The position numbers were made by a program, and so were the translations under genes. Below are positions 1 through 10,269 of a stretch of DNA of 64,000 bases, in pieces. The notes under the pieces are model-generated. The model saw nothing but the letters and a program-made list of their open reading frames with translations, was not told where the DNA came from and did no database searches. Position 1 is the first letter of the stretch; every line of letters begins with the position of its first letter. The stretch spans positions 9,020,001 through 9,084,000 of the forward strand of contig JAQISU010000057.1 of assembly GCA_029339505.1 (NCBI GenBank), in the 5' to 3' direction. Source of the DNA: Unio delphinus (Eukaryota; Mollusca; Bivalvia; Unionida; Unionidae).

Positions 1-816
1 TGGACGTTGACCTCAATGCTGGATGACCTGGACTATGCCGACGACATCGGGTTGCTGGCAAGCAGGCACCAGGATATTCAACAGAAGACACAACAGTTGG
101 TACAGACAGCAAACACCATAGGTCTTCGAGTCAACATAGGGAAGACAAATGTCTTGAGGAAGAATACTAGAGCGGGCAACCCAATCACCACCAATGACCA
201 GCTCCTGCAAGAACTAGATGATTTCACTTACCTGGGCAGTAAGGTCGCCACGGATGGAGATTGCACAAGGGAAGTCGTCACAACAATCAAGAAGGCCAAC
301 CAGACTTTCGCAATGCTGAAGCCCATCTGGAGGACAAAAAACCTCAGCGTCCACAGGAAGATCCGTATCTTCAGGAGCAACGTGTTGAGCGTCCTTTTGT
401 ACGGTTCAGAGTGTTGGAAGTCCACTGCGAACATAGAACACAAGCTCGAAGTCTTCCAAACCAAGTGCCTGCGACGCATCACGAGGATATTCTGGCCAAA
501 CATGATTTCAAACGAGGAACTTCGGCACAGAGCGGGTGCAAGCACCATCTCTGAGATCATTGCAATACGGCGATGGAGATGGCTCGGCCATGTCTGCCCC
601 CTGACTCACTACCAAAGGGTGGCACTGAGATGGACCCCACAGTGGAAAAGGAACCATGGCAGACCCATAGAGACCTGGCGACGAACCGTGGAGAGAGACC
701 TTAAAACCAGAGGCCTCACCCTGCAGACTGCCCCAGCAATAGCTGCCGACAGACCGAAATGGTGCTCCCTTGCTGTTGTCAAGCACCAGACGGCGCAGAG
801 AGGATTGATTGATTGA
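1..816 (+). CDS. C-terminal part of an RTE-like non-LTR retrotransposon reverse transcriptase ORF (5' cut by window edge)
   Basis: The frame is open from base 1 to a TGA at 814-816, with no internal stop. It begins inside the reverse transcriptase palm: YADD, the catalytic aspartate box, lies about 10 residues in. The thumb and C-terminal region follow, with YLGSKV, LLYGSECW, KCLRRITRIFWP and RRWRWLGH, in the order usual for RTE-like endonuclease/reverse transcriptases common in invertebrates. The missing N-terminal part would be an AP endonuclease and the RT fingers. The stop falls at a short TTGA tandem tail (about 804-817). RTE elements typically end in such a short repeat after a minimal 3' UTR, so this is probably the true element end. 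The ORF is uninterrupted where other retroelement fragments here are shattered, suggesting a young copy. Exact clade is from memory. Confidence 0.88.
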   Translation, partial: WTLTSMLDDLDYADDIGLLASRHQDIQQKTQQLVQTANTIGLRVNIGKTNVLRKNTRAGNPITTNDQLLQELDDFTYLGSKVATDGDCTREVVTTIKKANQTFAMLKPIWRTKNLSVHRKIRIFRSNVLSVLLYGSECWKSTANIEHKLEVFQTKCLRRITRIFWPNMISNEELRHRAGASTISEIIAIRRWRWLGHVCPLTHYQRVALRWTPQWKRNHGRPIETWRRTVERDLKTRGLTLQTAPAIAADRPKWCSLAVVKHQTAQRGLID

Positions 817-817
817 T

Positions 818-1459
818 ATTTGACAAAATCTCGGTCTGGTTACCCGCAATAATTTAAAGAGTTTTTTCAAGAGATAAGCATGTCAGTGGTTTAACAAAAT
901 ATAGTACAAACACTGAAAAATTTCAGATTAGGATTCCAAATATGTCAACTATGTTCTTTTATGTTGATAAATATGTTTTGTATGCATGTATTTATTTGCA
1001 TTGTATATTATTTCATCGGTCATCGTTTTGATTACTACTGGATGTTTAATTGCACTTTCTAATTTAGCAAAATCCACCAGATTAGCACCGTGTTGACTAA
1101 CATCAGTTTCAACACTAGAATTGGATTACGTCGATGTTGTGTAAGACGATCTCTACGTAGTACATTATTAAAATATTTTAAAACTTATTCGGCTAAACAT
1201 TTTAGATTCCCGTCATGCACTGGCGCTGAGATTTCATCAAATAAATTCGATGCATGACCATGGTTACAGTGCATGATGAATTTTATACTGAAGTTTTTCA
1301 ATTCCAACTAATCACGATTTGAATTTATTTTATTTTAATAGAATGAAATGCTCTTTTCGAAGCAATTCTACGTGCACAGGCCCTTGTTTATTCCGGACAA
1401 CCCATTGTTGTCTGTCATATGTGAATAAATTTAAAAGCAATAAATATTTGAACAATGAT
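818..1459. other. Unannotated AT-rich stretch
   Basis: Flank downstream of the RTE-like element. I see no repeat, coding motif or structured RNA; short open frames here look like chance. Confidence 0.5.
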
Positions 1460-1975
1460 AAAGCGTCCGTTGTTAAAGAAAAATCAAAAACATCTATTAT
1501 TAAATGAAAAATAAAACTTATAGTATTAAATAAACCAAAACGTATCGTATTAAAAGAAAACCAAAACGTCTATTAGAAAATGAAAACACAAATTCAATGA
1601 ACCAAAATTTTTTCTTATTAAAAAAAACAAAACGTATCTTATTAAATGAAAACCAAAACGTATATTATTAAATGAAAGTCAAAAAGTATATTATTAAATT
1701 AAAGTCAATTAGCTAATTTGTAAAGAAAACCAAAATGTCTATCATAAATTGAACCAAAACGTCTTTTATTAAATGAAAACTGAAACGTCTTCGATTAAAT
1801 TAACCGAAATGTCTCATTAAATGAAAAATGTTTATTAGTAAATGGACACCACAACGTCTGTTATTCACTAAAACATCTTTTAATAAATGAACCAATACGT
1901 ATCTTATTAAATAGACCACAAACGTCTATTATTAAATGAACCTATCCTTCCGTTATTAAATGAAATCAAATGAGC
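1460..1975. repeat. Degenerate minisatellite, about 26-bp unit
   Basis: Phrases such as 'ccaaaacgtctattatta' followed by 'aatgaaa' recur through the interval roughly every 26 bases, with many substitutions and length changes. The array is old and diverged and encodes nothing recognisable. Confidence 0.7.
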
Positions 1976-2071
1976 AAATTTTCTCAGTAATTAGATTTTT
2001 TATCCACGATTTTGTACACCTGTTAAACACGTGTCAGGTAAGTACACCTTGTTTTCCCAGTGCATTCTAAT

Positions 2072-2349
2072 CAGTGGAGGATATCGGGTGGGGGCCGGTG
2101 GAATGGGGGTTGCGGCAAGCCCTTTCCTCTCAAAAGTGAAATAAGAGCGAAAGGCGCAAAAGTTTAAATGAGAAAGTTTTCTTTATTTACAGTTAGCTAA
2201 AATATGCCCTGCAATCGCTCAAAATCCATAAGCTTCCAGTGGCTTTGCACCTTGGGTCCCGAACCTAGAAATCTATCCCACATTATCCTTACCAGCTTAT
2301 ACCCACCCACCCCAATTATACATAATTATATTTCCGGATCCGCCCCTAA
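2072..2349. mobile_element. Possible hAT-like miniature element
   Basis: The left end reads cagtggaggatatcggg. The right end, reverse complemented, reads aggggcggatccgg, resembling the cagkggcggatcc ends of many hAT miniature elements. The interior is GC-richer than its flanks. No clear 8-bp target duplication is visible, so the limits are uncertain. Confidence 0.35.
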
Positions 2350-3426
2350 TGATAGCCTGTTAAATTCCTTGTTTTGTGGACGTATACTCACGAATCTGTA
2401 ATTTATGCTTGTCTCGTTTCAAAATGGCTGATTTATTTCTTTGTTTGTCTGTCCCCCTCTGATCTGTCGCTTATTATCCTGTTTTAAAAGTTGCCGCGCA
2501 AACGCGTCTTAATCATAGAATTTGCATGGTGCAGTTTTTGTATGGTTTCAACCAACGGCTATGAATGACAAAACCAAACACACATAATTTATTATAGAAT
2601 GACATGGCAAGCGCGTTATGACCTCTCCTACCTGCACCTTCAATGCGGGCATGTGTGGGTTGGTGGTACGAGCATTCAAAATATATTTGACACGTGCTTT
2701 TCCTAAAACATGTTAGAAAATAATAAAATTCATTTACAAGCAGTTTTTGCGTTAAACTGATAACGCTAACATCACTTTAATAACTTTTTTAATTTTAATT
2801 TCTTCGAATATTTCATTATTCGATTTAATTGAGAGTATCCGATTACATACACGTTGACTTAACATGGTGCCTGAGTGTACTAATCAGAACAGACAAGGTA
2901 AGTGCCCAACCATTGAAGTTGCTTTGTTTAGCTTTCGCAAAGTTTGTTTAAACTGTAACAATTGATAAGTGTCTTGCTTTTGCGTTTAAGTTTTAACATC
3001 ATCTGCTGTGTTTATCAACCAGTTACAATTTTCATAACATACACTTTTATTTTAGACTGCCTTCTATCAGATTATATAGAATATGTGTGTAATTTTATCT
3101 TATATTATTATTACATCATTTGTATTGAAACGTTTGGATCAAACAGTACCAATACACACTACAATTTGTCTAGACTTCTCATTTAAGTAAGACTGAGTTA
3201 TGAGATTTAGACATTTGTCTTGTAGCTTGCAAAGGGGTTTCAGATACACAACTATCCAGCCTATATATATCGTGTTATATGTAGAGGTTAATCAGAAATG
3301 TAAAGGCCAAAGGCAGGTGATATCTGTAACTATGGGTTTCCTGAGGATTTACAAGTCCGAAATCATGATCTAATGCAAAGTTTGGAATCCACTCAATTAG
3401 TAAATCATGCTATTCGGTTTTTGTTT
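2350..3426. other. Unannotated AT-rich stretch
   Basis: No coding motif, SINE head or TIR recognised. A 74-residue hydrophobic open frame around 2962-3186 has no family signature and is probably chance. Confidence 0.5.
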
Positions 3427-3540
3427 GAATAATTAAGTGAACACTTATAGAGATATCAAGTTTTGATGAATAATTAAGTGAACCCTTATAGAGATATCAA
3501 GCTTTTATGAATAATTAGGTTATAACATTGAGATATCAAG
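3427..3540. repeat. 41-bp tandem repeat, about 2.8 copies
   Basis: Units start at 3427, 3468 and 3509, each beginning gaataatta and ending gagatatcaag. The first two are nearly identical; the third is diverged in its middle. Confidence 0.85.
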
Positions 3541-3849
3541 TCGTGGACCGCAATTAAAATGTTTTAAGCCAACATTATCCAATGTGAAGATAACAGTTCA
3601 AACCCATTTCAACCGTGCCTTTTTATTTGTGACGTTTTAGTCTTCGAAATTTTTGTGAATCATTAGACGATGAGGAATTTTTAGAGACATTATCAACAGG
3701 TATATTTTCTATGTCACGTTTGGAATTGAAATTGTTATTGTTTCATTATCATTTATTGTGCTAATCGTATCCCATACATTATTTATATCGTATCCGATAC
3801 ATTATTTATACAGGAACGAGAGTTTAAAGTAGAAATTTATTTATTAATC

Positions 3850-4790
3850 ATGCGACGAGCTTTAGCCCGATAGCACGGTACATACTTCAATTTTCGATAG
3901 TCGGACGATTATTAAGTTATTCAGTGCTTCTCGGCTTTGTCGAATGTCTTCTGTACATTCTTTAATGAACCAGTGGTTGGGTTGGTTTGTGGGGGGTGGG
4001 GTGTTGTCGAGGACTTGGGAATGGCTTTTTCTGCAATCTCGGTTAAACTAGAAGTTAAATGTTGAATAGGATTATTAACTTTTAAAAATAATAATAAAAA
4101 TAATAATAAAAATAATAATAAAAATAATAATAAAAATAATAACAAAAATAATAATAAAAATCCTTGTTGAGTGTAGTTTAGCAAAGTGTGTCAAACTTTG
4201 CCTAATCGGCCTTCTTCAAATTTCATTGTTGAATTGCTTCATCGATGGTGGAGTTAATGTTATTAAGAGTGATTGGAAAGTGATCACTGTTGTGCAGGTC
4301 ATCAGAGACCTTCCGATCATAACCCGAAAGCAGATGTGAGTGATCTGGTGTTATATGGACAAAAAAGCGTGTCTAGATATGACATTGTTTGCCTCTGTCA
4401 CTTACGTAATTTGATCCCCATAAAAATGTCATGGGCATTAAAAATAATCCAAGTAGGACGAATGGGGTGGGCAATTGTTGAACAAGATTGTCTAATTAAT
4501 TTGGTGGTAGGTTGGTGTGATGGCTTACATAGATGGCTTGCAAATTGATTTAAACGATTAACTATATGGGAGTTGGGGCTGTTGATCGCAGCGACAGAAG
4601 CTTCTCCTGAGACCCATTCAACATGTTTAGATTTTGTATTGAAAAAGGAGTAATTTTTAAGTGGTATGTTATGTTGACGTTATCGTTCAAAAAGTCTTCA
4701 GGCAGACATAGTACTGCAGTATCGTCTTCACTTAAAAGCAGACGAATATCGTTGTTGTTGGTTTACGTCATCGACAATTCCACATCGACA
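3850..4790 (-). mobile_element. Jockey-like non-LTR retrotransposon relic (endonuclease domain and linker)
   Basis: Reading the minus strand from high to low coordinates gives, across several frames, the ordered landmarks of an AP-type endonuclease. A leucine-rich segment ending in a CLPEDF/CLQETF-like box lies near 4690. A YLPP segment lies near 4510. A 'PTWIIFNAHD' segment, equivalent to the family LLGDFNAH box, lies near 4450. The DLHNSDHFPI catalytic box lies at about 4265-4300, then a KKADWAKF-like segment near 4205. The post-endonuclease linker follows: NHWFIKECTEDIRQSREAL near 3910-3970, then RAKARRMI near 3860. The RT domain is absent. Many frameshifts and stops show it is dead. Its 5' edge abuts a gypsy relic in the same orientation. 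The clade (Jockey-like) is inferred from the PWF/ECTEDIR-style linker. Confidence 0.75.
4084..4160. repeat. AAT/AAAAT microsatellite inside the Jockey-like relic
   Basis: About six 12-base units of three aat plus aaa lie between the KKAD-like and linker segments of the endonuclease relic. On the minus strand the array reads as repeated LLLF, an artefact. Confidence 0.9.
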
Positions 4791-4794
4791 AATT

Positions 4795-5660
4795 CGTATT
4801 TTTGTGTTTCGTTTTGTTAATGAAAGTGAGGCGTTGTGATCACTTAATACAACAATCGCAGAAGTTGAACTATTAAACTAGTATGCTTCAAAATGGTCCA
4901 AGTCATTATCATTTTCCGACAGTCCTTCTCGACTGTGGAGTAATTTCTCTGGTGCTTGTTTAGGTTTCAAAAAAAGAAAAATAGAACACTGGATCATCCA
5001 CACTATTTGCACCCATTGAATCTATACTCCACCAAACACCACATCACTTGCTTAAGAAGACATTTTAAATACTTGACCTCATTTTGGAGATGAGGACTGA
5101 TGCACTTTTAATACTTGACCTCATTTTGGAGATGAGGACTGATGCACTTTTAAGGAAGGCCTTGAATTTATCGAATTTATTGAATTTGAAAGAATCTAAT
5201 TTAAAAACCAAACTTGGTGACATATTTAGTGTTTCCAATTTATCAATGCATTCATTGTTGGCATTGGATATGAATCTGTTTTGATTACACTATTCACCTT
5301 TTATGGTTAGTACACACAGAAAATATTATCTGGCTTCCACACAAGAATACACGGTTAACCTCAATTATGTTTACTTAGTTTTATGGAATCATACTCTAGA
5401 AAATACAAAATAATACTCTGCTTAACGAGATTCAACCTGTCAGGACAGGACCTTGTTTCGTAAGTGACGAGTCAACAATATCAACTTCATGATAAATGTT
5501 ATTTATTCGTATCGGCATATAAGGAAAAAAGTGTTCATATTCATATACAAGTTGTTTGAATTCACTCTTTTCCTGTGGATGTAGATGCGAACGTTTCTGA
5601 TTCAGATTGTATACTATTTGTACTGTCAGACTGCATTCCATCGTTTACTTACTGAGAGGA
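4795..5660 (-). mobile_element. Ty3/gypsy LTR-retrotransposon pol relic 2
   Basis: On the minus strand three pol parts occur in order. The pre-RT segment (about 5640-5450) reads HPQEKSEFKQLVYEYEHFFP, then a YHEVDIVDSS-type stretch. The RT N-terminus (about 5370-5180) includes KPDN, a KVNSV-like stretch, a TDSYPMP-like stretch and NTKYVTKF. The RT-connection/RNase H part (about 5160-4800) includes FKAFLKSASVL, HQRNYSTVEK-like residues, and VVLSDHN for the RNase H box. The middle of RT, including the YIDD catalytic box, is missing, so an internal deletion separates parts two and three. Stops and frameshifts are frequent. It is the same family as the relic at 10270-11700: a nucleotide stretch such as ccagataatattttctgtgt recurs there with few changes. 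A SINE lies just upstream at 5678, and the Jockey-like relic begins where RNase H stops. Confidence 0.8.
5068..5151. repeat. 42-bp perfect tandem duplication within gypsy relic 2
   Basis: Two copies (5068-5109 and 5110-5151) lie in the segment equivalent to the 'LKSAPVLSAP' region before RNase H. The gypsy relic at 10270-11700 has this segment once (near 11490). Confidence 0.95.
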
Positions 5661-5677
5661 ACATTTGAACTGATTGA

Positions 5678-5939
5678 GGGGCCCCGAGTGGCCGAGTGGT
5701 CTAAAGCGCTCTCCGTTACGGATCACTGCCATCTCACCTCTGCCTGTGTGGGTTCGAGTCTAAGATTCGGCTAATTTAGTTATGTGAGAAAGCTTGCCAG
5801 TAGCTTCTCGTGGGTCGGTGGTTCTCTCCGGGGTTTTACCCGGATTCTTCCTCCACCAATAATACTGGCCGCCATGTATAGCCTATCGTGTGCTGAAAAA
5901 TGGCGTTAAACCCTAAAACAACAACAACAACAACAACAA
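5678..5939 (+). mobile_element. tRNA-derived SINE, family A, copy 1 (full length)
   Basis: The head has an A box-like tggccgagtggtc and a B box ggttcgagtc spaced for a tRNA with a long variable arm (Ser or Leu type). A conserved non-tRNA body follows (ggtcggtggtt, cctccacca, ctggccgcc, gcgttaaaccc), then a (CAA)n tail at 5918-5939. Transcription would be by RNA polymerase III and mobilisation by a partner non-LTR reverse transcriptase. The 3' domain resembles the widely conserved SINE domain called Nin-DC, as I recall it. Other copies lie at 50538-50718 and 53151-53395. Confidence 0.9.
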
Positions 5940-7080
5940 TTGATACATAAACGCATTTCAAATTTTTGGAATTTATTCAGATAGCTCTCTATGGTTCGAC
6001 TTGTGATAAAATATTTATGATTATTTGAGATTTATTTACAATGCTATGTTTTATGAATGTTCACTTCTTATTATTATTTTGTTGCAGTTTACTATACATG
6101 TTGGTTTCGCGTTCGTTCATTTGCATATTTAAAGACGAAAGTCGTAAAATAACAATCCGATCCAAATGCTCATCGGAAATGACTTGGTAGAATTAATTCA
6201 TCCTACTTCAATATTACCGTGGATCAAACAATTAACTTCCTAGAAATACTGAACAAGCAAGCCCAAGAACAACTGCACCTAAATGATCACGAAAAATCCC
6301 ACATCAACTATGGCAAGCTAATCTCCACTCGAATATCTATGCCATGAGAATTTATGCACGGTAATTTAGGGCTCTGCATCTCATTAAAACGATTTCAACA
6401 ATACGTTTGACAAAACACTGGACACAATACTTTGAAGTTTGCCTATCGAACACCAGCCACCATATAAGAATTAATATTTCCGACAGCAAAATGCAGCTTA
6501 TCACCTTTTAATACTGCTCATTTGCTGCTCCGAGTGCAAACACGTCTCTTATTGCAACCAAAGACATCACCAACAAAATTAATCATGTATTTTACTACCC
6601 TACTGAACGAAAGAATGAATTTTCTGTTTGTTCAGTTGCTCTTGTCAAGTACAACGTAGTGGTAAAAGTCATTCCATTCAAGGTGGATTCTGTCATAGCT
6701 TTGTATGTTCAAAAAGGAAACACGTATCACGTTCAGCTAGAGTTGGTGCATTTTGGTTATCTTCCTGTCGTCAGATGCTGTGTGAATATTACTTTGAGAC
6801 ATCTTGATTCTCTGAAGGAAAGGTCACCGTGAAACTCATTTACGAAAACGAATCTAGATTGAAATACAGATGATATATCTTGTGAATTGGGGAGTATCTC
6901 GAGAAGGAGGACATGTTTTTGAAGATGTGTTTAAATAGACCTTCTGTACAGTGGCACCCATCTTGATGCCTATAGTTACTTTACTCGATGACTGCATGCA
7001 TTAAAAAATGCAGCTTTGAAGCAAGGAAGGATTTCTCCAAAATATGCTAATTGACTAACAAAGTTCCAAAAAAGCCTTAA
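5940..7080. other. Unannotated stretch with weak coding-like patches
   Basis: A short plus-strand open segment near 6190-6345 (containing EILNKQAQEQLHLND) has coding-like composition but matches no family I know. The remainder has no recognisable motif. It lies on the 5' side of gypsy relic 2 and could be further retroelement debris. Confidence 0.35.
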
Positions 7081-7086
7081 TAAAAG

Positions 7087-7155
7087 CAGGAAAGGTGTAT
7101 TGATCAAGACAGGAAAGGTGTGTTGATCAAGACAGGAAAGGTGTGTTGATCAAGA
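7087..7155. repeat. 23-bp tandem repeat, three copies
   Basis: caggaaaggtgtgttgatca plus aga repeats at 7087, 7110 and 7133, followed by a partial fourth copy. Confidence 0.95.
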
Positions 7156-7650
7156 TAGGAAAAGAAGACTGTGGTCGCCGAAACACCCTATAAATTCACT
7201 GTAGTCTCCTGTCGAGGTGATTGATTTGTTCTCTACGTCACAAAACAATAGCAGCAGCAACGTCAACTGCAGACAGGAGATTGGAATATGGAAGCTTTAG
7301 ATCCTCCGTCTCTGTCGGGAGATGAAGCAACTCTATAACGACATGTGCCCTAGTCCCGAGATATACATTTACCTTGCAAAAATAGCACCAGCGATCCAGG
7401 AAAACAACCCACGGCCCTTTCAGAACCACCCAGTATATAAATAAAAATTACAAAACCGCCGGCATTGCGTGCAGACCATGGACAAATATATATTCTTCTT
7501 TTCATTTAATTGTGTAAAAAAAAAAGCAAAAGTCACTACGTAATAGCATTGATAAAGACCGCACGGACGTATACAAGCAGCTCAAACTCATATAAACGAC
7601 CACTTTGCAGATGGACAATTCATAACCAAATGTTACCCTCGATAAATAAG
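7156..7650. other. Unannotated stretch
   Basis: An ATG at about 7287 opens a very short frame (MEALDPPSLSGD) faintly like the start of a gypsy-type gag, but it stops after 15 residues. Nothing else is recognised. Confidence 0.3.
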
Positions 7651-7677
7651 GATGATGATGATGATGATGATGATTTA

Positions 7678-7715
<38 letters not shown>
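7651..7715. repeat. Compound (GAT)n-(TAT)n microsatellite
   Basis: Eight GAT units followed by about thirteen TAT units. The open frames crossing it on both strands are runs of Asp, Tyr, Asn or His and are artefacts. Confidence 0.97.
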
Positions 7716-7718
<3 letters not shown>

Positions 7719-7779
7719 ATAAATAGATATGCGAGGGACATTTCAAAGTAATAACTCTAAATATCAATGCCACAATGTT

Positions 7780-7792
7780 GGGGGGGGGGGGG
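7780..7792. repeat. Poly-G tract (13 G)
   Basis: Uninterrupted G run. Similar G or C runs occur at 17001-17017, 22842-22860 and near 44313. Confidence 0.97.
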
Positions 7793-10269
7793 TAATATTA
7801 TTAAACAAACAGTCAAATCCTCGGTAAGTCAAACATTATTCCATTAATATATAAAAATATTAATTTAAATAAATCTTTACCTAAAAAATAAATGACGCAA
7901 ATATAGCCATGCATCTATAAATGCTCTAGAATATAATGACAGCATGCTTAAATATATTCTGCCCGTTGTTACAAACATACACAAGTCGTTGACCCGATAG
8001 CTTAATGGGCGCATGGAGACTTTTTCCGTATGCCTATCTTGTTTGTCTACTTTTGATATAGCTGTGTAACTTCTCTAAGTATGGGAATTGAGAAAATAAG
8101 AATTATGAGGTCTATATGTCTAGGACGAGATTATTAATGGATAACTTCCATCTGAACCTCTTCGAGTCTGCGTATAGCTAAGCTTTACGCTGAGACAGAC
8201 TGAATTAGGGAGATTTTTGTTTAAAAACTAATACCGGTTGTCTGGAGATAAATCTGCGAATATGAGATCACACCCGATGCCAGCGAGTGTTCGAATACTA
8301 TTTGCGGCATATTTGTTTCTATTTCGCCGGCCAAGGTTTGCTAGTATGGGATCATTTTAGCAACGGTATGAGTAAAATTGATTAAATAAAAGCCATGAAA
8401 GAACTAGCTGTGTAAGATATTTCGCAAACGGCTATAGCTTAGCTAACCTAAGGTAAATCTGGGTTATCTGATCCTGGTTGTTGTCGCCCGAGTATTTAAA
8501 TCCATTGAAGCTTCTGACCATCCAGAGTGATTACAGGAAGCAAAACGGATCCCGTGCAGAGAACAGCCAATGACCCCAAACTTACGTTGTTTATTCCCTG
8601 GATTCAAAGGCAATGCGCAGGTGGAAGGCTTCTTGCAAATATTGTAATTACTTACCATAAAACGTGGTTTAATAAACAACACTACCTATTTAATTAAATG
8701 GCATCGCGTCTATGTACACTAGACAAGAACTGTATTCAAGATATCTATACTACGACCCTAATGTACAGTTGCTTGGAGCAAACAAGGAAGAAAGCCGATG
8801 ATTATATAACACCTAAATATAAAACGGGAAATCATTGGGATCTCAAAATAAAAGTTTCTTGTTCTAATTGTTTTTTTTCTAATTTCATGAAAAACATTTT
8901 CATAATAAGAGAAGTAATTTTAATAGATCCTGTAAGGTAAAAGAATTAAGGGGAGAAAATACTGAGGGAATGTTTTACGAACAGAAGCTATCTTTATACC
9001 AAAATCAGGATGATATGTCCGAGACAGAAACTTCTATAAAAAATGAATGACAAACATACACATGCTAGTAAAATGAAAACGGTATGACAAGTATTTTGTT
9101 TAGTTTATTAAAATTTGCGTCACAGATATGAATAATTTGCGTTATACAAATGGAACCAATTATCTGTAATGTGTTTTATAAAATTAGGTCATTGAATGAA
9201 ATGGAACATACAAATACTCACTACACAGGAGGTTATGTAACTCCACGACATCTTATTGGTATTATAAAGAAGGACGTATAAAAATCGAATATAAGCAAAC
9301 AAAAAATACCCTTAAATATGAAAAACCCATAAAACTATGTCCAGTTTACTATCTTTAAAAGGAGATTTCACACTAATTTTATGAATGGAAGAAGGTTTAA
9401 AACTCGATTAAAATTCGGAGCTAAGTTGTGACACAAGTGAAATACAGTCCTGCAAAGCAGTCCTGACGTCACTTCAAACTCAAAAAAAGGCAATCAACTC
9501 ATGGAGTTCAGTTTTTGGTGTTACCAAAGATGCTAGGTTAGTGCCCCATTTTCTAAAAAAGATATAGAAAATATTTTCCTCATTAAAAACATATTGGAAA
9601 ATTGGAAGTGGCCAAAAGAGCACTGAACTTTTTATTACAAAGTATACTTGATGTTACACCAGGAACACAAGAATCAAGAATGTCTCGAAAATATGATGTA
9701 AATTTGATCATTCATTTCTCTCCACTTATACGCCTTCTATAAAGACTAATTTTCACAAAATACCCTCATGTGACAGGTCATGCTAATCATTAAATATTTC
9801 GAAATACCTATTCATGTGACCTAGCCCATCCAATGGGAAATTACCTAATTCTTCTAGAATCCTCCAAACTCCACCAGCCAATGAGAAATTAAGCCAAATC
9901 CGTCATAATGTTTTATTATTAAGAGTAATATTAGTAATTGTCAACACATACGTAAGCATCTCTTTATAGATCCTATATAATTCCTAAAACATACCCTAGT
10001 CTCAAAGCAAAATCTAAGAAAAGATAATCATTACAATTTACAACCATGAATAAAAAATTACACAAATTATATAAAATCATGCATCAGAAGTTTTAACAAA
10101 AATAGATATACATAATGCTATACCGTGAACATAAAGTAAGTGATTTAAATTATATATTTAATAGTAATGGGAGTCGGAAATAGAAACAGCTCTGACATGT
10201 ACATATTTTAAAGACATGTGTTGATAGATATTGCTCTGTTAATCATTCAGTCGATTCAATTATGTCTGT
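7793..10269. other. Unannotated AT-rich stretch
   Basis: No retroelement motif, SINE head or tandem array recognised. Open frames (for example 8464-8682 minus, 8698-8940 plus) have no family signature. A partial tRNA-like A box near 7995 lacks a B box. Confidence 0.45.

Noticed and set aside
7287..7335. Gag-like start (MEALDPPSLSGD)
   Set aside because: It stops after 15 residues and no further gag motif follows in any frame.
7990..8040. tRNA-like start (ccgatagcttaatgggc)
   Set aside because: An A box-like motif is present but no B box follows at a usable distance.
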